This document shows positions 36,844 to 45,943 of a DNA stretch of 64,000 nt, one piece after another. How positions within the stretch are numbered: the first letter of the stretch is position 1; each line of letters begins with the position of its first letter. The notes beneath the pieces are model-generated. The model was not told the origin of the DNA. It saw only the letters and a program-made list of their open reading frames with translations, and did no database searches. Source of the stretch: Bacteroidota bacterium (lineage in GTDB: Bacteria > Bacteroidota > Ignavibacteria > Palsa-1295); NCBI GenBank assembly GCA_030706745.1, contig JAUZNX010000006.1:62001-126000 (forward strand), in the 5' to 3' direction. A program made the translations under genes and the position numbers.

Positions 36844-38394
36844 ATGATTGCATTCTTCTTCGCCAAACCTCAACACCGGGCGCCTCTACAATGCCTGTTG
36901 GCATTCACATTTACCGTTATGCTTGCGCTAGCTCCAAACCTGCGCATGCTCCGTGCACAGGGGAATGTTGGGATCGGGACCGTGGCTCCCGATGCAAGCG
37001 CCTTACTTGACCTAACAAGCATCACTCGAGGCCTTCTGGTGCCGAGGATGACGCACGCGCAAATGAATGCTGTGACCCTTCCCGCAACTGGCCTGCTGGT
37101 CTACTGTACCGATTTCGTCAGCGCAATCAGTCCTGCAACATTTTACTATTATGATGGAACGGCCTGGGTACCATTTCTCGGAACCGCATGGCAACTCCTT
37201 GGAAATAGCGGGACCATTGCTGGGACGAACTTCGTCGGGACAACGGACAATGCTGATCTCGTCTTTAAAACCAATGCACTCGAAGGCATGCGACTGACCA
37301 CTGCGGGTAATCTTGGAATCGGAACTGCCGTGCCCACCTCGAAGCTGCATACAGTGGCTTCGGGCGCAATGACCGCTGACTACACAGGCAATCTGCTTAC
37401 GAATACGGCGACATCTTCGACACCCTCCATCACAAAATACGGAACGGACATTCTATCGACCGGGACATGGAATGGGACATCCGCCACGAATGTGGGTCTC
37501 CATGTCAATGCCACCGGCGGTACCACGAACTACTCCGGGATATTTGAAGGCGGCAATGTTGGGATCAATACTACCGCGCCGGCAACCTACCTCGATATTA
37601 ATGGCGATCTTGCTACCCGTTATTCTTCGGTTTCGGCTTCGAACGGAGCCAACAACAATCTCACAATCGGCACATCGAGTTTTGTCCGGCTAACGGGACC
37701 AACGGCCTCCTTTTCGGTCACGGGCATTGCCGGCGGCGTCGATGGTAAGATGCTCGTACTATTCAATGCCACAACACAGCAGATCACAATCTCGAACGAG
37801 AGCGCGAGTTCGCTGGCTGCGAACAGGATCTGGACACTGAATAGCACCGGCGATATCGTCATCAGCGGGAAGGGCGCCGTGAAACTGATATACAGCGCAG
37901 CCGATAGCCGATGGATCGTCATCAGCTCCTCCACAACCGTTTCCACATCCACAACCGGCGTCATCACTGTCAAGAAACCCGCGGATCAAAGTATCTCGAA
38001 CTCGACAACCTTGACAAACGACAACAATCTGGTCATTCCCATCAACGCAAATGATTCGATGGTAGTCGAAGGATATTTGCATGCTAATGTCGCCTCAACA
38101 ACTCCTCAAATTCGGCTCGCGTGGACGATCCCCACTGGGGCTTCAATGGATATCGGGATCTACGTCGATGATGTCAGGTTGGGATCACAAGAGACGTTCA
38201 TTCTTACGTCGAGTGGCACCTCGACCGGAGCCATCCAACTAAACGCCGGAGATATTCCGATCCATTTTTGGGGCGTGGTGGTTACCGGCTCGACTGCAGG
38301 CAACATCCAACTCAAATGGGCGCAAGGGGTATCTTCTGGAACGCCGACGACACTAAAAGTAAAATCCTACATGCGAGGGTACTATATCCGATGA
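36844..38394 (+). CDS. Secreted tail-fibre-like protein, array member 2
   Basis: This 516-residue paralogue follows member 1 by 22 bases. It has a signal peptide ending RMLRA-QG, the start NVGIGTVAPDASALLDLTSI, the module AWQLLGNSGTIAGTNFVGTT with NADLVFKTNALEGMRL, and the same C-terminal domain (KKPADQSISNSTTLTNDNNL ... TTLKVKSYMRGYYIR). Members 1 and 2 agree along almost their whole length, so they result from a tandem duplication, but many synonymous differences show it is not recent. Function unknown. Confidence 0.7.
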   Translation: MIAFFFAKPQHRAPLQCLLAFTFTVMLALAPNLRMLRAQGNVGIGTVAPDASALLDLTSITRGLLVPRMTHAQMNAVTLPATGLLVYCTDFVSAISPATFYYYDGTAWVPFLGTAWQLLGNSGTIAGTNFVGTTDNADLVFKTNALEGMRLTTAGNLGIGTAVPTSKLHTVASGAMTADYTGNLLTNTATSSTPSITKYGTDILSTGTWNGTSATNVGLHVNATGGTTNYSGIFEGGNVGINTTAPATYLDINGDLATRYSSVSASNGANNNLTIGTSSFVRLTGPTASFSVTGIAGGVDGKMLVLFNATTQQITISNESASSLAANRIWTLNSTGDIVISGKGAVKLIYSAADSRWIVISSSTTVSTSTTGVITVKKPADQSISNSTTLTNDNNLVIPINANDSMVVEGYLHANVASTTPQIRLAWTIPTGASMDIGIYVDDVRLGSQETFILTSSGTSTGAIQLNAGDIPIHFWGVVVTGSTAGNIQLKWAQGVSSGTPTTLKVKSYMRGYYIR

Positions 38395-38544
38395 GTTTTG
38401 CCAGGTCCCGCGAAACCACCAATTTTGCCCGACAACTGTCCATAAGTGAGACAAATGTGTACCACCCTGAGACGATGATTCTATGGGCGAACCACTAAAC
38501 TTATCTTTTCATCCAAAAGCCGTAGAATTAGTTACAAAGAAGGA

Positions 38545-38575
38545 TTGACTTCGGCTCTCAAAGCGTCTATATTTG
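38545..38575 (+). promoter_or_regulatory. Candidate promoter (TTG-N20-TATATTTG)
   Basis: TTG at 38545 and TATATTTG at 38568 with 20 bases between them, about 60 bases upstream of the gene at 38636. The TTGACTT...GTCTATATTTG wording is almost the same as at 33161. It suggests that members 3 to 5 have their own transcript. Confidence 0.65.
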
Positions 38576-38635
38576 GGAAGTGCGGATGAGTCTTGGTAGT
38601 GGACCATTTCCGCCAAATGGTAGGATACTTTGCTA

Positions 38636-40738
38636 ATGTTTGCGTTTGGATGCGCCCGAAGGGACCCGAGCCGGAGCTTTGCCTCGGCCCTATGCGCGCG
38701 AGCAACAGTTGCCTTGGTCTGTTGCACCATACTGGCGTGTTTGGAGCCCACGCTCGTATCTGCTCAGAACGTTTCGATCGGCACCGCGACTGCAAATAAC
38801 TCGGCCCTTCTCCATCTCGAGTCGACTTCAAAGGGTTTGTTGATTCCCAGAGTGACCACCACTCAAATGCAGGCGATCGCCTCGCCTGCAACCGGGGACC
38901 TGGTTTATAATACTACTGGAGGCACGTTTTACTACTATACTGGCTCCTTCTGGTCGCCTCTAGCGGGTAGTGGGTGGTCGCTTACAGGCGATGCCGGCAC
39001 GAGTGCCTCGACGAATTTCCTTGGTACGAAGGATTCCGTCGATCTCGTGCAACGGACCAATAATCATGAGCGCGCGCGTGTCCTCTCCAACGGAGACGTA
39101 GCGCTGACAAACACCACGAACAAAGCCGGCTCTCTGATATTCTATGAGCCCTCGGGCTCCGGGACATTATACAGTTCCTTCCAGGCCGGCAATCAGGATA
39201 GCACAATCCATTACATTCTTCCGCCCACAGATGGCATTAGCGGCCAGGCCCTCGATGATAGTCTTGGGACCTTAGGCTGGAAGACTTTTGGCACGGTCGG
39301 AGGAGGGTTTGGCGATACACTCTGGAAACGCGGAAGCGGAACGGCATCGCTCTATTCACTCGGTACACTTAATCGAACTAACGGAAAATGGTCGATCGCA
39401 TCGACCGAAAACTGCTCTGGCGGCAGCGAAGCTTCCTCTGTATTTGGCGACTCCAACAGTAGCAGCGCCAAGTATGGCTGCGTTACCGGTGGATCGAACA
39501 ATAGCGTTTCCGGTAACGGCGGTAGCGTCGTCCGCGGAGGAGCGTGGAATTCTTCCGGGTCGCAAAACACGATGATCGTTGGAGGTCTGGCAAACCAGGC
39601 ATCTGGACAGGACTGCGTCATTCTGGGCGGCGATTCCAATCACACCAGCGGCGACAACTCCATTATCATCAACGGAGCAGACAATACCTTCGCCAGCAAC
39701 AATAACTTGGTTTTTGGATATAATGCCCATCCAACCGGATCGAACCAACTTATTTTTTATCCCCCAACGTCGACTGCGATTCGAACCGGAATTCAGAATA
39801 CGAGCCCGGCCGAGGCCATGGATGTGACCGGCAACGTTCGCCTCTCACAGGCCTTGGTTCCGAATGGATTATCAGGCAGCGCCGGCTTGACTCTAAAATC
39901 GGCGGGGACCGGTTCGCCGCCCACATGGGGGACTGTCTCAATTCCCACAACCAGTAACTGGTCAACGTTGGGAAACTCCGGATCCAGCCCGCCAACAACG
40001 TACATCGGCACGACAGATTCGATGGCTTTCGTCATACGAACGAATGCAACGGAACGCGCCAGAATTCGCTCAACTGGATTCGTTGGTGTTGGCACCACGA
40101 CTCCGGTTCATCAACTTCATATCGTCAGTACGAGCACGACGGACGAAACTGCCGCGGCATTTGGTGGATCGACTGGCACTACCTCATCCGAATCGGTCGG
40201 TGTCTGGGGCCGAGCAGATAATACGAGTTCATCAAACACGGGCACGATCGCAGTCCTTGCCACAGGCAATGGTGCTACGAGCGCAGGCTCCACCAATGTC
40301 GCCCTCCAAATTTCGCAGGCAGAGTTCGCCATGGGCCGTACATCGCAGAACCCATCGCCGGGCACCGCTACGGACGCCGCTGCTTCAGGCGCTGCATACA
40401 GCCAGGAAGGCCCTTCCGGTGTCATTCAACTCTCGATGGGAAATGATCTGACGACGCTGCCTCCGACTGCTGGCGTGTTTCAGGATTTGGGAAACGTCAC
40501 GATCAACAATCGCTACATTACTTCTTCGAGCATCATTCTCGTCGGAGTAGTCGATAAAATCAACGGCGGCGGCAACCCTGATCCCAGAAACTCCATCTAT
40601 CGAGTCGATGTCGAGAGCCGCGCGTCCGGCTCATGCACGTTGCGCGTCTCGATGATCCCGTTTGTATCGGACACTCATGTGTACCCGGCGTCGAATTATA
40701 TTCGCATCGGATACATCGTAATCAATCCAGGCAGATGA
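38636..40738 (+). CDS. Secreted tail-fibre-like protein with YadA-head-like repeats, array member 3
   Basis: This 700-residue protein starts at the ATG at 38636; a TTG two codons earlier is the alternative. The signal peptide ends EPTLVSA-Q, followed by NVSIGTATANNSALLHLEST. It carries two copies of the module: GWSLTGDAGTSASTNFLGTK and NWSTLGNSGSSPPTTYIGTT. Between them are YadA-head-like repeats of about 15 residues (GGSNNSVSGNGGSVVRGGAW, MIVGGLANQASGQ, VILGGDSNHTSGD), which in YadA-type adhesins form a beta-roll. The C-terminal domain runs from EGPSGVIQLSMGNDL to SNYIRIGYIVINPGR. Its stop overlaps the next start (ATGA). Function inferred as adhesive fibre. Confidence 0.7.
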   Translation: MFAFGCARRDPSRSFASALCARATVALVCCTILACLEPTLVSAQNVSIGTATANNSALLHLESTSKGLLIPRVTTTQMQAIASPATGDLVYNTTGGTFYYYTGSFWSPLAGSGWSLTGDAGTSASTNFLGTKDSVDLVQRTNNHERARVLSNGDVALTNTTNKAGSLIFYEPSGSGTLYSSFQAGNQDSTIHYILPPTDGISGQALDDSLGTLGWKTFGTVGGGFGDTLWKRGSGTASLYSLGTLNRTNGKWSIASTENCSGGSEASSVFGDSNSSSAKYGCVTGGSNNSVSGNGGSVVRGGAWNSSGSQNTMIVGGLANQASGQDCVILGGDSNHTSGDNSIIINGADNTFASNNNLVFGYNAHPTGSNQLIFYPPTSTAIRTGIQNTSPAEAMDVTGNVRLSQALVPNGLSGSAGLTLKSAGTGSPPTWGTVSIPTTSNWSTLGNSGSSPPTTYIGTTDSMAFVIRTNATERARIRSTGFVGVGTTTPVHQLHIVSTSTTDETAAAFGGSTGTTSSESVGVWGRADNTSSSNTGTIAVLATGNGATSAGSTNVALQISQAEFAMGRTSQNPSPGTATDAAASGAAYSQEGPSGVIQLSMGNDLTTLPPTAGVFQDLGNVTINNRYITSSSIILVGVVDKINGGGNPDPRNSIYRVDVESRASGSCTLRVSMIPFVSDTHVYPASNYIRIGYIVINPGR

Positions 40739-42813
40739 AGAACGTCCGCAACATCCTCATCTTTCTCGTTCTGGCCGGATTATTTGGCCTCTCGAGGGCG
40801 CATGCCCAGAGCAGCAACGTGGGGATTGGTACGACCGCTCCGGACGCGAGCGCATTGCTGGACCTGACAAGCATCTCGCGCGGCCTGCTAATCCCTCGGA
40901 TGACGGAAGCGCAAAAGGTTGCCATATCTTCGCCAGCTACCGGACTGATGATCTATCAGACCGATAATGCAACAATCTCACCGTATGCCGGACAGACGCC
41001 AACGTTCTGGTACTTCAATGGCACGACGTGGGTACCCTTTCTCAGTGCGGGTTGGCTCGTGCTCGGAAATTCCGGGACGAGTGCCAACACGAATTTCATC
41101 GGCACTCTCGACTCGGTCGACTGGGTCATCCGCACCAACAATGCCGAGCGGTTGCGAGTCTACGCTGGCGGCAACGTGGCGCTAACGAACGCGGATAACA
41201 AGGCAGAGGAATTTCGCTTCTACCAACCTTCCGGCACAGGATCCCTCTATTCTGGATTTAAAGCATCGCCAAGGACAACCAACTCCGTCACCTATACCTG
41301 GCCTTCGGCAGATGGTAACGGAACAAATTACATTCTTTGTACGGATGGATTTGGTAACCTCTCGTGGAGAGGATTTGGATCAGCCGGTGGTGGTGGTCTC
41401 GATACATTCTGGTCACGCGGAACAGGACGATTCTCGCTGATCGGTCACGGCGCCGGATGTACGGCTTCCGGCGATTATTCGATCACCGATGGTTTTGATA
41501 ACTGGGCCTCTGGTACTGCCTCCGTTGTCTGGGGCGAAAACAACATTGGTTCGGGTTATGGCTCGGTCATCTCCGGAGGTGCGAGCGATACCGCAAGTGG
41601 TAACTACTCCACGATCGGTGCCGGCAGCAATAATTCTTCGACCGGCTCATATTCTTCCGTGGTAGCCGGGCAATATAACAGTGCTTGCGGTCCGTATGCT
41701 GTGGTCGTTGGTGGTACGAGTAATACTGCATGTGGAAGTTATGCGACGGTCTTGGGCGGTACAAACAATAATGTCAGCGGCAATTATTCATTGGCCTTTG
41801 GGATCGGCGCACTCGTTTCGACGGATAACACTGTTGTGTATTATGCTTCCGGTAATACGCCCGCAAAAGTTGGTGTAGGTACGCAAACTCCGGCGGAAGC
41901 ACTCGATATCGTTGGCAATCTGCGTTTTTCCGGCGCACTGATGCCCAACGGTCTTGCCGGGACACCCGGCTATATTCTGCAATCCGCCGGCGCGAGTACA
42001 CCGCCGGTCTGGGCATCCGCCGGAAGCCTTGGTGCCTGGAGCACATGGGGCAACAGTGGTACGACTCCCCCGTTCAATTATATCGGCACGAGCGATGCGC
42101 AGGCATTCGTCTTCAAAACGTATGCGACGGAGCGAATGCGTATTCTCTCGACCGGACAAGTTGCGATCAACACGACTTCAACGACGCATCAATTACACTC
42201 CCTCTACTCCGGAACAACCGATGAGACGGCCGCCGTCTTCGGGCAGGCCACCGGCGCCACTTCGAGTCAAGTTGTCGGCGTATGGGGAAGTGCTTCAGGA
42301 ACGGGTACTGGCTCGATCGGAGTGCTCGGAACCGGCAATGGCATCACATCCGCCGGCTCGACGAACGTCGCCCTGCAAGTTAATGATGGCGAGGTCACGA
42401 TGGGTCGCACCACCGAGACTTCCAGTTCGTACAGCGTGGTGGAATCCGCCGCAACCGGCACAGCATATTCTGCGCAAGGTCCGAGCGGTGTGATCGAGCT
42501 GACACTTGGATCAGGCGGCAACCTTTCGACGGTCGCACCAAATTCGGGTGTCTTCCAGAACCTTGGGAAGATCACGGTTAGTAATCGCTATTGCTCAGCA
42601 TCGAGCATTGTGATCGTGAATGTCGTTTCCAAGAGCGATGACGGCGTCGCCCCCGACTGTAAATTGGCAGAGTATTTTGCCGACGTCAGCAACCGTACCA
42701 GCGGAGGATTCGACGTTCAGATCGGTATGATTCCGACCACTACAAGCGCTTCGAATTATACAACTTCGGATAAGATCCGTCTGTCATATCTCATAGTCAA
42801 CCCAGGGAGATAA
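40735..42813 (+). CDS. Secreted tail-fibre-like protein with YadA-head-like repeats, array member 4
   Basis: This 692-residue protein starts at 40735, overlapping the previous stop by four bases. The signal peptide is MKNVRNILIFLVLAGLFGLS, ending AHA-Q. Two module copies are GWLVLGNSGTSANTNFIGTL and AWSTWGNSGTTPPFNYIGTS. The repeats between them are very regular: SVISGGASDTASGNYSTIGA, GSNNSSTGSYSSVVAGQYNS, VVVGGTSNTACGSYATVLGG. The C-terminal domain is the same type as in member 3 (YSAQGPSGVIELTLG ... DKIRLSYLIVNPGR). The stop codon overlaps the ATG of the next gene by one base (TAATG). Confidence 0.7.
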   Translation: MKNVRNILIFLVLAGLFGLSRAHAQSSNVGIGTTAPDASALLDLTSISRGLLIPRMTEAQKVAISSPATGLMIYQTDNATISPYAGQTPTFWYFNGTTWVPFLSAGWLVLGNSGTSANTNFIGTLDSVDWVIRTNNAERLRVYAGGNVALTNADNKAEEFRFYQPSGTGSLYSGFKASPRTTNSVTYTWPSADGNGTNYILCTDGFGNLSWRGFGSAGGGGLDTFWSRGTGRFSLIGHGAGCTASGDYSITDGFDNWASGTASVVWGENNIGSGYGSVISGGASDTASGNYSTIGAGSNNSSTGSYSSVVAGQYNSACGPYAVVVGGTSNTACGSYATVLGGTNNNVSGNYSLAFGIGALVSTDNTVVYYASGNTPAKVGVGTQTPAEALDIVGNLRFSGALMPNGLAGTPGYILQSAGASTPPVWASAGSLGAWSTWGNSGTTPPFNYIGTSDAQAFVFKTYATERMRILSTGQVAINTTSTTHQLHSLYSGTTDETAAVFGQATGATSSQVVGVWGSASGTGTGSIGVLGTGNGITSAGSTNVALQVNDGEVTMGRTTETSSSYSVVESAATGTAYSAQGPSGVIELTLGSGGNLSTVAPNSGVFQNLGKITVSNRYCSASSIVIVNVVSKSDDGVAPDCKLAEYFADVSNRTSGGFDVQIGMIPTTTSASNYTTSDKIRLSYLIVNPGR

Positions 42814-44972
42814 TGCGAATTACGAATTACGAATTACGAATGACGAATGGCTGGCAGCACTTGTGGCTGGCACCGCGCATGGCGGTCGCCTCTGCGAGAA
42901 TGCTCGTTCGCCGTTCCGCATTTGTCATTCTCCTATTCATCCTTCAGCATTCGACATTCGTCTTTTCGGTTCGGGCACAGGGCAACGTGGGAATCGGCAC
43001 CACGTCACCCGATCCGAGCGCGTTGCTTGACCTGACCAGCACTTCGAAAGGATTGCTTGTGCCACGCATGTCCGAGGCGCAGAAGAACGGGATCGCATCG
43101 CCTGCGACAGGATTGCTTATCTTCGAAACGGATACCGCGACGACCGGGGCTTACGCCGGTCAGGCTCCGACATTCTGGTATTATAATGGCTCTTCCTGGA
43201 TCCCGTTCCTCGGTGGCGGTTGGCTCTTGCTCGGTAACTCTGGCACCAACCCAACCGGCAATTTTATCGGCACGAAGGACTCCGTTGATTGGGTCATCCG
43301 GACGAACGACACGGAACGCGTACGGATCTATTCCGGCGGCAATATGGGCCTCATTAATAATAACAATACTGCGGAAGAGCTGCGATTGTTTATGCCATCC
43401 GGGTCAGGGTCATATTACACAGGCTTCAAGGCCGGCGTTCAGACTGCGTCACCCAATTACATTTGGCCTCCATCCGATGGCCAGGCAACAAACTGGGTCC
43501 TCTGCACGGATGGATTTGGAGATTTGACCTGGAGAGGATTCAGCTCGAGTGGTGGTGGCGGTATTGACACGATGTGGTCGCGCGGTACCGGACATCTTGC
43601 ACTCTACGGCCATGGCGCAGGCAATGTCGCCTCCGGCGACTATTCAATTACGAGTGGCTACTTCAACGCGGCATCCGGAACGGCAACCGTCGTTTGGGGC
43701 GAACACAACATCGCTTCGGGATACGCATCCGACGTAGCTGGCGGATTTTATGACACAGCTTCCGGCGCATATAGTACGATCGGAGGTGGCAGTAACAATT
43801 CAGCTACCGGCACCTACGCCTCGGTGGTCGCAGGCCAATACAATACGGCGTGTGGCACCTACTCTATCGTCGTCGGGGGCAACAACAACAGCGCCTGTGG
43901 CACCTACTCAACGGTATTGGGTGGCAGCTACAACAGCGTTACGGGCAATTATTCAATGGCCTTTGGCCAGGGATGCAACGTGACCACGGATAATACCATC
44001 GTGTATTATTCTTCCGGAGCTACCCCCATGAAACTAGGCATTGGCAACTATGCGCCCGCTGAAGTACTCGATGTCACCGGGAATATTCGGTTCTCCGGTG
44101 CACTCATGCCTAATGGACTAGCCGGAACGACCGGTTATCTCCTCACTTCTACAGGGTCGAATTCACCACCAGTCTGGGATTCGACCGGAAATTTCTACTG
44201 GAGAACCTGGGGCAACGCCGGAACGACAGCCTCCTACAATTATCTCGGGACGAAGGACGCACAGCCGCTCGTCTTTAAGACTGCCAATACGGAGCGAATG
44301 CGTATTCTCTCCACCGGACAAGTCGCGATCAATACGACGACGTCGGCGCACCAATTGCGTTCACTGTACACAGGTACAACCGATGAAGTCGCTGCCATCA
44401 TGGGCGAGGCTACCGGTGCTACACTGAATGCCGCTGTCGGCACTTGGGGAAACGCGTCGGGTGCGGGCACCGGTTCGATTGGAGTGCTCGCAACTGGCAA
44501 CGTCAACACGAGTGCAGGCCAGACCAACGTCGCGCTGCAAATTAATGATGGCGAGTTCGCAATGGGTCGAACAACAGAAGCGCCAGGGGTCGGAACGACC
44601 GTCGAGGGCGCAGCCAGCGGGACGGCCTATTCCGCGCAAGGACCCAGCGGCGTGATCGAACTCACGCTTGGCGGCGGAAACCTTAGCACAGTTGCGCCCA
44701 CCGCCGGCCTCTTCCAAAATCTTGGTACCCTCACGATCAACAATCGATATGCTTCTGCCAGCAGCATCGTGCTCATCAGCGTGCTTTCAAAAATTGACGA
44801 TGGCAATGCGCCGGATTGCCGATCAGCGGTATACTTTATCGACGTTAATAATCGAACTACTGGAGCATTCGACATCCGGGTCAGCATGATACCGACGATC
44901 ACCAGTGGCTCCAACTATTCGACATCGGACAAGATCAGAATCGGATATGCCATCATTAATCCAGGAAGATAG
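42813..44972 (+). CDS. Secreted tail-fibre-like protein with YadA-head-like repeats, array member 5
   Basis: This 719-residue protein is the closest relative of member 4. Its first 60 residues are made by a heptad repeat element (42817-42960): MRITNYELRMTNGWQHLW..., then the hydrophobic FVILLFILQHSTFVFSVRA-Q, a usable signal peptide. After the cut comes NVGIGTTSPDPSALLDLTST. The two module copies are GWLLLGNSGTNPTGNFIGTK and YWRTWGNAGTTASYNYLGTK. YadA-head-like repeats follow the order GSNNSATGTYASVVAGQYNT, ACGTYSIVVGG, ACGTYSTVLGG. The C-terminal domain ends DKIRIGYAIINPGR. A strong terminator follows at 45061. Function unknown. Confidence 0.7.
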   Translation: MRITNYELRMTNGWQHLWLAPRMAVASARMLVRRSAFVILLFILQHSTFVFSVRAQGNVGIGTTSPDPSALLDLTSTSKGLLVPRMSEAQKNGIASPATGLLIFETDTATTGAYAGQAPTFWYYNGSSWIPFLGGGWLLLGNSGTNPTGNFIGTKDSVDWVIRTNDTERVRIYSGGNMGLINNNNTAEELRLFMPSGSGSYYTGFKAGVQTASPNYIWPPSDGQATNWVLCTDGFGDLTWRGFSSSGGGGIDTMWSRGTGHLALYGHGAGNVASGDYSITSGYFNAASGTATVVWGEHNIASGYASDVAGGFYDTASGAYSTIGGGSNNSATGTYASVVAGQYNTACGTYSIVVGGNNNSACGTYSTVLGGSYNSVTGNYSMAFGQGCNVTTDNTIVYYSSGATPMKLGIGNYAPAEVLDVTGNIRFSGALMPNGLAGTTGYLLTSTGSNSPPVWDSTGNFYWRTWGNAGTTASYNYLGTKDAQPLVFKTANTERMRILSTGQVAINTTTSAHQLRSLYTGTTDEVAAIMGEATGATLNAAVGTWGNASGAGTGSIGVLATGNVNTSAGQTNVALQINDGEFAMGRTTEAPGVGTTVEGAASGTAYSAQGPSGVIELTLGGGNLSTVAPTAGLFQNLGTLTINNRYASASSIVLISVLSKIDDGNAPDCRSAVYFIDVNNRTTGAFDIRVSMIPTITSGSNYSTSDKIRIGYAIINPGR
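42817..42960 (+). repeat. Palindromic heptanucleotide element that encodes a signal peptide
   Basis: The left arm has three GAATTAC units then GAATGAC and GAATGGC; the right arm (42924-42960) has period-7 units such as GCATTCG and ACATTCG. It forms the 5' end of array member 5, starting four bases after the ATG at 42813. The encoded residues contain the signal peptide's hydrophobic core. Confidence 0.7.
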
Positions 44973-45060
44973 TCAGAACCATGATGCGATAATATCGGAG
45001 TTCAGGCAAAGAGTGGTAACGGGCGCGTGAGATAAGAAGAAACGTGCCTAAGCCAATGAG

Positions 45061-45103
45061 GAGAGGGGTGGCCCGTGGGGGGACCGCCCCTCATTTTTTT
45101 TAT
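45061..45103 (+). terminator. Rho-independent terminator of the five-gene array
   Basis: A 9-bp stem (GAGGGGTGG / CCGCCCCTC, one G-T pair) with a G-rich loop is followed by eight T residues, 90 bases after the stop of array member 5. Confidence 0.88.
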
Positions 45104-45160
45104 CAAAGGCAAACGGAAGACCTGCGTGCTCGGAAATGTATCGAGTGGCTACGTTTCATT

Positions 45161-45194
45161 TTGTCGCTCCCTCCTCTCCGCTGTCGTATCTTTG
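45161..45194 (+). promoter_or_regulatory. Candidate promoter of the beta-barrel gene
   Basis: TATCTTTG at 45187 fits the Bacteroidota -7 box TAnnTTTG, and TTG at 45161 lies 23 bases before it, more than the 20 in the other three candidates. TCGTATCTTTG is very like the boxes before 8605 and 13675. The start codon at 45220 is 26 bases downstream. Confidence 0.45.
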
Positions 45195-45219
45195 TTTCAT
45201 CCACTTACTCGTCAATTCT

Positions 45220-45933
45220 ATGAAAGACTTCGTGTATAAGTCCCTGGGTCTTCTCGCGTTGAGTCTATCGAGCTTACTCCTTTCGGGAAATATCGCAAGC
45301 GCGCAGCAATCAAATGTGCAAAATGACTCGGCGTTTCATATCGGGCTCGGCGTTTCGATTACAACGAACGTAGCTGTCCTTGGATCGGAGAACAATCGGG
45401 ATCCATTTTCCGATGTGACACTCAGCGCGGTCAACTTCCTGATTCCGATGCGCTTCTCGGCGTTCAAGATCGAACCAGAGATCGGCTATGTTTCCTCATC
45501 CTATTCGAGTCCACTGTACAATGGTTCTGGCAGGGACGTGACCTTCGGCCTTCTTCACTTTGGCTCTGGCTTTTATTATCTCATTCCAGTCGCTTCGGGT
45601 GCCAGTGTGTACATAGGGCCAAAACTTGGGATCGAAGCGTATAACGAAACGGATAAGGCTACCGACAGCCTCTTCAGCTCTGGAATCCAGATAAGCACAG
45701 ATAACTACTCGCGAACCGATTTCTTTGCTGGCCTTGTCTTCGGCGGAGAGTATTTCTTTTCGCGTGCATTTTCGATGGGTGTCGAAGCAGAGGTCGAATA
45801 TCTGAACTACGGCACGCTGACGAGAACCACGACGATCACTCCAGCATCCCCATCAACATCGCAGAGCGCACCCAGTCCAACCGGTCACCAGCTGAACACC
45901 AAGGCAGCAGCGATTGCCCGCATCTATTTTTGA
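45220..45933 (+). CDS. Outer-membrane beta-barrel protein
   Basis: This 237-residue protein starts at the ATG at 45220, which follows the candidate promoter and gives the signal peptide ALSLSSLLLSGNIASA-QQ. The mature part has alternating hydrophobic/polar strands typical of a small barrel: HIGLGVSITTNVAVLG, NFLIPMRFSAFKIEPEIGYV, GLLHFGSGFYYLIPVASGAS, VYIGPKLGIEAYN, TDFFAGLVFGGEYFFSRAFS, and a C-terminal AAAIARIYF ending in Phe, as usual for the last strand. A family such as OmpA-like or porin cannot be named. It is convergent with the Fe-S gene at 45944. Confidence 0.7.
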   Translation: MKDFVYKSLGLLALSLSSLLLSGNIASAQQSNVQNDSAFHIGLGVSITTNVAVLGSENNRDPFSDVTLSAVNFLIPMRFSAFKIEPEIGYVSSSYSSPLYNGSGRDVTFGLLHFGSGFYYLIPVASGASVYIGPKLGIEAYNETDKATDSLFSSGIQISTDNYSRTDFFAGLVFGGEYFFSRAFSMGVEAEVEYLNYGTLTRTTTITPASPSTSQSAPSPTGHQLNTKAAAIARIYF

Positions 45934-45943
45934 TGGAGGAGAC

